Assembly (NCBI GenBank): GCA_016935665.1
Contig: JAFGQN010000165.1
Coordinates: 1 to 64,000 of the forward strand
Origin: Deltaproteobacteria bacterium
GTDB taxonomy: Bacteria; Myxococcota_A; Polyangia; JAAYKL01
Length of the DNA stretch: 64,000 nucleotides
Direction of reading: 5' to 3'
In this document: one piece after another, positions 54,137 through 62,188 of the stretch
How positions within the stretch are numbered: the stretch's first letter is position 1
Layout: each line of letters begins with the position of its first letter
Made by a program: the position numbers and the translations under genes
Notes under the pieces: model-generated
Told to the model about the DNA's origin: nothing
Databases searched by the model: none
What the model saw: only the letters and a program-made list of their open reading frames with translations

Positions 54137-56989
54137 CGTGATGTTGTCGAGGGCATCCAAATTCTCAAGGGCAGGATTATATCTGATAGTCAGGTTTTGC
54201 AATGTGGTAACCCCTTCGAGACCTGTCAGCGAAGTCAGCGATGCATTGGCGGTTTTGATGTTTCCAACAATCAGCTCTCCAATGGTTGTCAGGCCGGAGA
54301 GCCCGGCAAGGTCGGGCAATTTCGGATTTCCGACCACGACAAAAGTGCCCAGAGTAGATAAATTGGAAAAAGCGGCAGTGCTGGCCAATTCGGCATTGTA
54401 GTACAAATACAACCGTCTCGCAGAGGAAAAGCTGTTTAACCCGCTGAGACTGGTTAAACTGGCGTTGGTCAATGCGCCATCCGGTTTCGAGTTACCCAAC
54501 GTGAAGGTTCCTCCAACAGTCTCAAGTTTGCCAAGCCCTGTTAAATCTGCCACGTCATCAAGGCCGTACAATGAAAAGTGGTTGTCAATTTGAATCACAT
54601 TATCGAGACCGGTCAGGTCTGCAAGTGCACTCATTGAATGAATTGTTGCATCGCCGTAGATGCGAGTCAACCCTTCGAGACCTGTCAGGCTGATGAGCTG
54701 GGGATTGTTGAAAATGCTCAAATCTCGCAAATAGGTCAGATTGCCCAGCTGCGAAATATCGGTGAGATAATTCTCGTTCGAAATTTCAAGCGCGCCGTTG
54801 ATGGTGGCCACATCTTCCAACCCGACGAGCGACGTGAGATGATTGTTATTAATAAGTAAATTATTTAGCGTTGTTACCCCCCCCAAAGCGCTGATGTCGC
54901 TCAACTGAGTATTGCTGTCAAGATTCACAGACACCGGTCCCGTCAGGTTTTCGAGACCCGTCAGAGACACCAGCTGCATGTTGTTTTTAACATAAACAGA
55001 ATCTGCATTTTGCAGCGCTTCGAGACCGGCCATCGAGGTCATGATGTCGTTGTCGTAGACAGCGAGGAATTCAAGGCTGGCCAGACTATTCAATCCGTCG
55101 CAATCTGTAAGTGCGTCGTTGTTATCAAGCTTAAAATCTTCCTGCACAACCTCTAGATTTTTAAGTCCCGACAGGGAAGAGAGCTGGGGGTTGGAAGAAA
55201 TCGTTGCATACCTCAGAGACGTAACGCCTTCGAGACCGTCCAGGGATTCAAGTGCATCATTGTTATACACGTACAAAGTATCCATACTGCTGACATTCGA
55301 CAGGGCGGTTATGTCATTTAACATCTCGTTCCCGTCCCAGAGTTGGGCATGTCCAAGAGTCAGAGAGTCTACTGTGTGCAGATTGCCGAGACCATCCAGG
55401 GAAAGCAAAGTGTTATTCCCAGTTACTCTCAGCCTGGCAAGGCGCTGCACACCTTCAAGTCCCTGCAAATTGGGCAGCGCCGGATTGCAGCGAATCGTTA
55501 TCTCAGTCACATCGCTTAAATTCCCAAGGGCTGAAATGTCGGCGAGCACATCATTGGAAAAATTTCCCTCGCAAGGATAGCTGTACTCTGTTCCGCCCAA
55601 ATTGAATTCCGCCACAGAGGTGAGAGACTCCAAACCATTAAGGGAGGTCAGTGCTTCCATGTCATATATTTCAAACTCTCCACCAACCCTGGTCAGGTGA
55701 TCCAGTCCGGTCATACTTTTTACCTGCGGATTATCTTCTATTGTCACATGTTTATCCACCTGAACGAGCCCCTCCAGCCCCGAGAGCCACTTCATCTCTG
55801 TGTTGCCGCTGATGACCAGGCTGCCTTCGATACACGCCAGTGATGCAATACCGGTCAGACTGGTCAGCGTGGTACTTGTGACAGTCAGGTTCCCTTTTAG
55901 CAAAGTAGTTCCCGCGAAAGCGGCAATCCCGGCGTCGCCTGTAATTGTGACGTTACCATTGTGAACCTTGCCGCCACATTCATAACATTCTTCTGTGGTG
56001 GTCCATTGACCAGCTTCGCACAAACTTCTAAAAACACCTCTATCATTCAATCCACACGGTATTTGCGACAGTTTGGTGTTGCCGTTGTGACATTCGTCGT
56101 CGTCCAGGCAAACGGTGGTGTTTTCCCATACACCGTCGTTGCATTGCTGCTGGAAAGTGGCATTGCCATTATAGCCGCCCAATCCCCCTGCCCCTGGGGC
56201 GGTGCAGATAGTATCGCCTTTTTGCACAGTACTGTTGACACATTCGTCGGGGTCCACACACACACTGCTGTCCTGCCATTGGCCATCTGTGCAAACAAGG
56301 TCATAGGTGGCATTCCCGTTGTAGCCGCCACCGTCACATGATATGTCTCCCCGAGTTGTCGTGCCATTGGTGCAAACATCAGGATCAACACAGACAGTCG
56401 TCAGGGACCATGCATTGTCGTTGCACGCCTCCTGATACACGGCGTTTCCGTTTAATCCTCCGCACGAAGCGCTGGTGAGTCGTGTATGACCGTCAGTACA
56501 TACAAATACCTCTGACTCCGTTGCCGATGCCGTATCCTGGGTATCGCTGCCGGTGTCCTGAGTGTCGCTACCCGTATCCTGGGTATCGCTGCCGGTGTCC
56601 TGAGTGTCGCTACCCGTATCCTGGGTATCGCTGCCGGTGTCCTGAGTGTCGCTATCGTTTTCCTGGGTATCGCTGCCGGTGTCCTGCGTATCGCTACCAG
56701 AGTCTGGTGTGTCGTCACCTGTATCTTCGGTGTCACCAGAATCGGGTAAAGTTGTGTCTGCCGTATGGGTGGCCGAATCTCCCCCTTCAACAGTACCCGT
56801 ATCCGTCATTGGCGTCGAAGATGAATCCGAGGCGGTATCCAATGCGCCATACGTACCGGTGTCTTCGGAATCTGTCGAACTCGTACCACTGGTACTATCC
56901 TGAGGCTCAACATCGTCTTTTTTACTGGAATTACTGCATGCCATTGTACAAAGTAAAACAACAGACAATAACAGGGGTAAAGTTTTCAT
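53996..56989 (-). CDS. Large lipoprotein: Asp/Thr stalk, Cys-rich modules, leucine-rich repeats
   Basis: A 997-residue surface protein. Signal ends CTMACSN; CTAAGGAG precedes the ATG. Residues about 20-165 are a Ser/Thr/Asp tract, including seven or more copies of SDTQDTG encoded by a 42-bp tandem DNA repeat. Residues about 165-345 hold four or five Cys/Gly modules of about 40 residues with YNGNATY and a CxDGxW motif, each ending VCVDPDECxN. From about 360 the protein is a long leucine-rich-repeat-like array (LTSLNGLESL, LPNLQGLEGV, LVSLTGLENL) of about 22-25 residues, similar to receptor-L/BspA-like surface proteins. A probable adhesin. Confidence 0.82.
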   Translation of the reverse strand: MKTLPLLLSVVLLCTMACSNSSKKDDVEPQDSTSGTSSTDSEDTGTYGALDTASDSSSTPMTDTGTVEGGDSATHTADTTLPDSGDTEDTGDDTPDSGSDTQDTGSDTQENDSDTQDTGSDTQDTGSDTQDTGSDTQDTGSDTQDTGSDTQDTASATESEVFVCTDGHTRLTSASCGGLNGNAVYQEACNDNAWSLTTVCVDPDVCTNGTTTRGDISCDGGGYNGNATYDLVCTDGQWQDSSVCVDPDECVNSTVQKGDTICTAPGAGGLGGYNGNATFQQQCNDGVWENTTVCLDDDECHNGNTKLSQIPCGLNDRGVFRSLCEAGQWTTTEECYECGGKVHNGNVTITGDAGIAAFAGTTLLKGNLTVTSTTLTSLTGIASLACIEGSLVISGNTEMKWLSGLEGLVQVDKHVTIEDNPQVKSMTGLDHLTRVGGEFEIYDMEALTSLNGLESLTSVAEFNLGGTEYSYPCEGNFSNDVLADISALGNLSDVTEITIRCNPALPNLQGLEGVQRLARLRVTGNNTLLSLDGLGNLHTVDSLTLGHAQLWDGNEMLNDITALSNVSSMDTLYVYNNDALESLDGLEGVTSLRYATISSNPQLSSLSGLKNLEVVQEDFKLDNNDALTDCDGLNSLASLEFLAVYDNDIMTSMAGLEALQNADSVYVKNNMQLVSLTGLENLTGPVSVNLDSNTQLSDISALGGVTTLNNLLINNNHLTSLVGLEDVATINGALEISNENYLTDISQLGNLTYLRDLSIFNNPQLISLTGLEGLTRIYGDATIHSMSALADLTGLDNVIQIDNHFSLYGLDDVADLTGLGKLETVGGTFTLGNSKPDGALTNASLTSLSGLNSFSSARRLYLYYNAELASTAAFSNLSTLGTFVVVGNPKLPDLAGLSGLTTIGELIVGNIKTANASLTSLTGLEGVTTLQNLTIRYNPALENLDALDNITSSGSYINISYNDTLLQCEAQQFANSLINNHGWTSATVDSNAEGECY
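56530..56697. repeat. 42-bp tandem repeats within LRR lipoprotein gene
   Basis: Alternating units (CCGTATCCTGGGTATCGCTG and CCGGTGTCCTGAGTGTCGCT) form a 42-bp period repeated about four times. It encodes SDTQDTG repeats on the minus strand. Perfect conservation of two codon variants suggests recent slippage expansion. Confidence 0.7.
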
Positions 56990-57385
56990 GAGGTCTCCTT
57001 AGCGTGAAAAATGAATGAAAATAGAATGAAACGTCTTTTGACCCAAACGGGGGTTTGACCACCAGCTTCATTTTCATAACATGTGATGATGCGAATAACC
57101 ATTTCAAATTCGCCGCGATTGCAACAATTCGCTCATTAAACCATCGCGTTCATCATAATAAAAGGTGACTTGCATGATCCCACGCGAGAAATAGGGACAC
57201 CCCGCATTGATTTGGGATTCTCGGGCAAAAATAGCCGAATTAATGGACCGAACAGGTTGAGGAGTCGTGCGTCTGCAACTGATAAATGTACATGATTTGT
57301 TTGAACGTCTTTCAGTGACCTTCTTTCTGTGACCCCGACACCAATGTTCAAAACGCCACCATTTCAGGCCGAGAACCGGGCGTGT
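56990..57385. other. Intergenic region between LRR lipoprotein and toxin genes
   Basis: The 396-bp gap is downstream of the minus-strand toxin gene and upstream of the LRR gene. A short open frame on the minus strand (57136-57351) lacks a ribosome site and is not supported. No convincing immunity gene was found here. A stretch near 57180-57200, reading GGGGTGTCCCTATTTC on the minus strand, resembles motifs often seen next to mobile elements. Confidence 0.4.
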
Positions 57386-59101
57386 CTATTTCATTGCTTG
57401 CGCGTAGTCTGCCGAATCCTTGAACATAGCTGCCCCCACACGCCCCCTTATGTAACCAATATGGTATTGGGCGAACATGTCCTTCAGTCCCGACTTGGCC
57501 ACTTCTTCATGAGCCTTCACTGCAGTGACAGACGGCTTCTTCTTACTTCCAGCTTCGTAACCGCTCTGCATCAATTTTGCACTGGATATACCTTTTTGGG
57601 CTGCGTCACTTGTCAGGGCATCCAGAGCTGTTTTTTTCAGCACAGCGTCAAACCCTGCCCAGTAATCTTCGTACAGAGATTTCAGGTTTACATCTTCAGT
57701 CGGTGTGTCTGGCTTAATTAAAGTCTCCTTGGTCTTGCCATCGTCATACCCGCCTTTTTTGTGATATTCGATTTCCACAACCCATTCAGGCTTCACGTGA
57801 TCCAGGTACAATTCTCTGTTTTTTCTTACACTCCCTCCATATTTATAGGGGCGCTTTGTTTTCGGATTTGTGTCCGTTGTTACTTGCTTTATGCCGGCTT
57901 CGGCAAGCTTCTGATCGATAAGTCCCCCCTTTCCATAGTGGTTTAAAAGCAGGACATCCGAAGGAACTCTCGCCAAATCAATTTTTAGACGAAATCCGTC
58001 CTCTGTTCTGAAGTTTTCACCGCTGTTGCCAACGGTGCCTCCCACTTTCTCCGTTGAAGAAAGGCTCACACCACGCTGTTCCGGGCTGCTTCCCATTTCC
58101 TGGTGTGCGACGGCAATCTGTGTTGGAGTAAGCGTTTGGCCGAGGGTCACCGGCCCCTGTATGACTTTGTTTTTTACCCCTTCAGTCATTGTGTTTGCAC
58201 CGTCACTGGCGCCTCCGGCTTTCATGTTCTGTTGGAATCTCCCCGTCATCTTCCCGGTTTTTAAAAAATCCATCATCTGATAATAATTTTTTTCAACGTA
58301 CGCATACCGCCGCGTTTTCACGTGATTTGAATCCTCAATATACTCCTTTGCATTACCACCATCTGTCTTGTCGCTTTCAAACCCGCGCTTATGGTAGACG
58401 TCCCGAACAGCAACCTTATCCGCAACAACAGATTTAATATACGCATCGTTTCCAAGCCTGAGGGTTCCAATTTGCACTGACACATCTGATTCCTTCTCTT
58501 TGTAATGGTACGAGATTACTCCGTCCGACTCGCTGAGAGTCAGCCGCTTATTTTTAAATGCTTCTGTCTCCAGGAGCAGCTCCTTTTCCTCCTTCATACT
58601 GTCCAGCTCTTTCGCATAAACAATTGTCGCACTGCCTTTTCCCGAGAATTTGGCGCCCTTTATATTTTGCCCCATCCAATCATGCTTTGCTTTTTTGCGT
58701 CTGGCTTTTGCGTCATTCCAACTGCGTTGAAAAAGGTCGATTCCTTCTGTCAGCTTTGGGTTTGTTTTATCATTAGCAATTAGATCAATCCCCATTTTTT
58801 CTCCCCCGGACCCCTTCGTCTGTATGACCCTGTGATTGGTCAGCGTTACGCTTACCTTTTTAGCCGAATTTTGGTCAGTGATTGCAGCAGACTGGTTGTC
58901 AACAGGCCTATATCCTTGAATCTGTCGCTGTTGTTTCACAGCAGAATTATTAAGCCGCTCCTGCAGCTTTCTTTGGGCATCAGCATCAGGTCGATTATCT
59001 GAAAATTGTAATGCAGGCTCACAATCCATCCGCTTTTGCACCAAACTAACGGCAGCCGGTTGCCTTTTATTTGCCTGTGACTTCTCTTCGTGAGTATTCA
59101 T
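57386..59101 (-). CDS. Predicted ADP-ribosyltransferase-like toxin with injection-system-type N-terminus
   Basis: A 571-residue protein without signal peptide. The start at 59101 (MNTHEEKSQ) has GGGAAAG before it and a translation-like N-terminus; a longer frame from 59224 does not. Residues 31-55, LQFSDNRPDADAQRKLQERL then NNS, match a motif I recall from proteins linked to extracellular contractile injection systems (often with DUF4157), implying a cargo-loading signal. The C-terminal half suggests an R-S-E type ADP-ribosyltransferase fold: RRYAYVE (R264/R265) followed by FLKTGKM, GVSLSSTEK (S346-S350), FRLKIDLARVPSD, and NRELYLDHVKPEW with E430. These assignments are by eye. No injection-system genes or immunity gene are visible. 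The gene lies beside a decayed transposase. Confidence 0.55.
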   Translation of the reverse strand: MNTHEEKSQANKRQPAAVSLVQKRMDCEPALQFSDNRPDADAQRKLQERLNNSAVKQQRQIQGYRPVDNQSAAITDQNSAKKVSVTLTNHRVIQTKGSGGEKMGIDLIANDKTNPKLTEGIDLFQRSWNDAKARRKKAKHDWMGQNIKGAKFSGKGSATIVYAKELDSMKEEKELLLETEAFKNKRLTLSESDGVISYHYKEKESDVSVQIGTLRLGNDAYIKSVVADKVAVRDVYHKRGFESDKTDGGNAKEYIEDSNHVKTRRYAYVEKNYYQMMDFLKTGKMTGRFQQNMKAGGASDGANTMTEGVKNKVIQGPVTLGQTLTPTQIAVAHQEMGSSPEQRGVSLSSTEKVGGTVGNSGENFRTEDGFRLKIDLARVPSDVLLLNHYGKGGLIDQKLAEAGIKQVTTDTNPKTKRPYKYGGSVRKNRELYLDHVKPEWVVEIEYHKKGGYDDGKTKETLIKPDTPTEDVNLKSLYEDYWAGFDAVLKKTALDALTSDAAQKGISSAKLMQSGYEAGSKKKPSVTAVKAHEEVAKSGLKDMFAQYHIGYIRGRVGAAMFKDSADYAQAMK

Positions 59102-59286
59102 ATTGGCTTTCCCATGTATTGTTTTCCTGTAAATATAGACCCCATGTTTGTGCCCGGTCACTATAATTGAGGGAAAAAGGGCGATTTTGTTCAAATTGAC
59201 GGCAGAAGACACAGGTGGGTACAATGCGGATGCATTGCGTGGCGGTCAAGACTGTCGGCAGGGCTTCTGTTATCCGGGCGACACGG

Positions 59287-59821
59287 TTACCCCCGAATGT
59301 ATTCGCATAGCATATGTACCAGCGGAAAGCGGACATCACGCCTCCCGCGTTTCCACTCCTTTAACGCCTGCCAATATCTTGAAACCAACGCTTTGTACCG
59401 TTTGATGACGTCGATACGCCGCCATTTATCCAGGGCGAAGAATTTGGGATTCATGCTTCGCCTCTCTTCCTGTGATTGCGGTTTGTCTTTATGTGATTGC
59501 TTCAGCACGGCGTCCACTCTCTTGAAAGTCTGCCCATTTTTTCTCATTTCATCTGCGATTTCTTTTTCCTGCCTGGCTAAATCTTCATGAATCAGTTATT
59601 CAAAGGCGTCAGGCCGCATGTTTTCATGTGACACAGGCAGGTGGAGCTGAAGTTCGGCACAGTTTCGGGCGGCGTCCCCCGGTCTTTTGTGCTGCCATGG
59701 CGATACAATACAGAAAGATTTGTGTCGTTTGTTTGGTTGGCTTTAGCCAGAATTCCCTTTGTATGGTGCGTCTGGTGATGAAATAGGTCGTATTGGCGAA
59801 AAATTGTCCGGGCAATATCAT
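59287..59821 (-). pseudogene. Decayed REP-associated (IS200-like) transposase
   Basis: Two reading frames together resemble a REP-associated tyrosine transposase (RAYT). The N-terminal piece starts at 59821 (MILPGQFFANTTYFITRRTIQ, then FWLKPTKQTTQIFLYCIA); a GGGGACC ribosome site precedes it. It shifts frame near AAQKTG, before the HxH motif. The C-terminal piece (59287 to about 59590) shows the usual ending EKEIADEMRKNGQTF, DKWRRIDVIKRYKALVSRYW, WKRGRRDVRFP. The central part with the catalytic HuH and Tyr is deleted. RAYTs are linked to REP palindromes, of which the window has a few. Confidence 0.75.
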
Positions 59822-60073
59822 GGTCCCCAATCGGTCGTTTTCGAGATTTGCAAAAAAAGTGAAGAAAAAAAGTAACCGGACGGGATCATTGGGGTCACCT
59901 GAAAGGACTGGGCAACAGCCCCTCAACATATGACCGCTCAATTGGTTCAGCTCGATTTGACTTGCCAGCGAACGGGTGTAGATTTTTAAAGAATTACCAA
60001 AACGCGCAATTACTGGAACGCATCAGCTAGAAGGAGCGTAAGGGATTGGTTTTCCCTGAACGATCTATTGACA

Positions 60074-62182
60074 ATGACAGCAATTGACGATGAAATATTT
60101 CTGTTTTCGCCAGTGGGTATTGTAGTCAACAGCCTGGAAGGCAATTTCTGTAAGGCAAATTATGCATATCTCGAAATGATGGGGTACAGCACTGACCGGT
60201 TAGCAGGAAAAAACTTTAAGGATTTTACTCACCCGGAAGTTGATAAAAAGGCTGACGAACTATTTGAACAATTTATATCCAGGACGAAGACAAATGGAAA
60301 AATATCAATTCGAACAAAAACGGCGACAGATCAATGGATATGGATAAGCGTCAATGCGCGAATCATTCGAAATGAAAATGGTGCGCCGGCATTTTTCATC
60401 GCTTTTGTGGAAGACATCTCTCAGCAAAAATACGAAGAGGAAAAGCAGGCGCGTTTACTCGAAGAAATCAACGCACTTTTAGAAGCCACGCGAATTGCAC
60501 TACAAGCCGATGACTTTATCGATGCAGCGCATTCACTTTTCGAACATTGTCGAATTTTGGTCGGCGCAGGCAGCGGATACGTAGCGTTGTTATCAAAGGA
60601 CAAAAATCAAGACGAAATACTATTTAGTGAAGACGGTGGTCTGGAATGCAGCATTCCAATGAATGCTCATATGTCAGTGGGGGGATTTGTTGCTGATGCC
60701 TACAAAACAGGAAGGCCTGTATACCAAAATGAATTCAACCTCAGCGAGCACGCCTCTATGCTGCCGGAAGGACACATTTCACTGCAAAATATTCTGTTTG
60801 CGCCCCTGATGGAAAAAGGGGAGAGTTTAGGTATGATGGGCTTCGCACAGAAACGGAAGGGTTTTAGCGTTAGGGATGCCCAAATTGCGGGCGCATTTGC
60901 AGATCTGGTGGCAATCGTAGTGAAAAGAAGTCAATTGCAATGCGAACACCAAAAGATGCAAATTGCAATTATTCAGTCGGACAGACTCTCATCGATGGGC
61001 CGGTTGGCCGCCGGAATATGTCACGAGCTAAACAATCCGCTTTCCTATGTGGGCTACAGCATTGAATCTCTGAAAGACGACTTTGCAGAAATGACTAAAG
61101 CCGCAATCGATCTGGAGAAAGCAGAAAATCAAAATACAGGGACTGGTTGGCAAGCAGTAAACAGAATTAAGGAAATGCTTATTGACGATGACATTCAGAA
61201 GCGGTTGAGTTTAGCAACAGAGGGTTTATGTCGTATCAGAGAAATTGCGTCGGCGTTAGGCGCATTTTCACTCAGCGAAAAAGAAGCGAAACGGTCTGTT
61301 TCGATTGATTCAGTTATTGAGGCTGCAATCAACATGGCCATGTATGAGATTAAGTACAGGGCAAAGCTGACGAGGGAATTTACCGCGGTATCTCCAGTAA
61401 TGGCATCCCCAGGACGACTCGCCCAGGGGTTCTTAAATCTTTTGATGAACGCAGTGGAATCAATCGAGCCTGGAAAAGTAATGGATAGTGAAATCAAACT
61501 GAAAACCTGGCAGCAAAACGGTCACGTTTTTTTTGAAATCAGCGATACCGGGCGCGGTATTTCTAAAGACAGAATTGATAACGCATTTGAACCTTTTTAC
61601 ACGTCTAAGGGGAATACTGCAACGGGGCTTGGCTTACCTATCTGTAAGCAGATTGTCAGTGAACTAAATGGAGAAATCAGACTTGAAAGCATTGAAGGCA
61701 GAGGCACAACGGTGACCATGCAAATCCCTATTCATGAAAAATCAATAACAGATTATGTAAAATCACAATTGGACACTTGCATATCAAACAGATTTGTGCA
61801 GGGCAGAATACTGCTGGTGGATGATGAAGATGGCATCAGACTTGCATTACATCGAATTTTACGCAAACATAAAACAGAAGACGCAGCAAGCGGTAAGGAT
61901 GCGATAGAGCTGCTTCAAAAAGACCATAATTTTGATATGATACTATGCGATTTAGTGATGCCCCAAACAACTGGAATCGATGTTCACAAGTGGATTTTGG
62001 CCAATGTACCAGAATTAGCTGATGACATGGTTTTTATGACCGGTGGTGTATTCACGGATGATGCGAAACAGTACCTTGCCACCTATGATCCGCCGGTTAT
62101 CAGCAAGCCATTTGACCATCGTACTCTGGCCCAATTTGTAAATGATCGTGTTGCCGAACGACATCTCACAAAAACAAACTGA
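60074..62182 (+). CDS. PAS-GAF hybrid histidine kinase with receiver
   Basis: A 702-residue soluble kinase. PAS domain about 8-120 (PVGIVVNSLEGNFCKANYAYLEMMG; FVEDISQQKYEE ends it). A GAF domain follows (about 145-285). The HisKA/HATPase region has H317 in CHELNNPLS, NLLMNAVESI (N box), SDTGRGI, FEPFYTSKG and TGLGLPICKQ. A receiver at about 575-690 has D626 in LCDLVMPQ. ATG 60074 is preferred to a TTG two codons earlier. The next kinase begins 6 bp after its stop, so they form an operon. Confidence 0.9.
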   Translation: MTAIDDEIFLFSPVGIVVNSLEGNFCKANYAYLEMMGYSTDRLAGKNFKDFTHPEVDKKADELFEQFISRTKTNGKISIRTKTATDQWIWISVNARIIRNENGAPAFFIAFVEDISQQKYEEEKQARLLEEINALLEATRIALQADDFIDAAHSLFEHCRILVGAGSGYVALLSKDKNQDEILFSEDGGLECSIPMNAHMSVGGFVADAYKTGRPVYQNEFNLSEHASMLPEGHISLQNILFAPLMEKGESLGMMGFAQKRKGFSVRDAQIAGAFADLVAIVVKRSQLQCEHQKMQIAIIQSDRLSSMGRLAAGICHELNNPLSYVGYSIESLKDDFAEMTKAAIDLEKAENQNTGTGWQAVNRIKEMLIDDDIQKRLSLATEGLCRIREIASALGAFSLSEKEAKRSVSIDSVIEAAINMAMYEIKYRAKLTREFTAVSPVMASPGRLAQGFLNLLMNAVESIEPGKVMDSEIKLKTWQQNGHVFFEISDTGRGISKDRIDNAFEPFYTSKGNTATGLGLPICKQIVSELNGEIRLESIEGRGTTVTMQIPIHEKSITDYVKSQLDTCISNRFVQGRILLVDDEDGIRLALHRILRKHKTEDAASGKDAIELLQKDHNFDMILCDLVMPQTTGIDVHKWILANVPELADDMVFMTGGVFTDDAKQYLATYDPPVISKPFDHRTLAQFVNDRVAERHLTKTN

Positions 62183-62188
62183 TAAAAA

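Noticed and set aside
56530-56697. Possible CRISPR-like array
   Set aside because: Repeats are contiguous without spacers and encode SDTQDTG in frame.
57136-57351. Small minus-strand frame as an immunity gene for the toxin
   Set aside because: No ribosome site, poor composition and no recognisable features.
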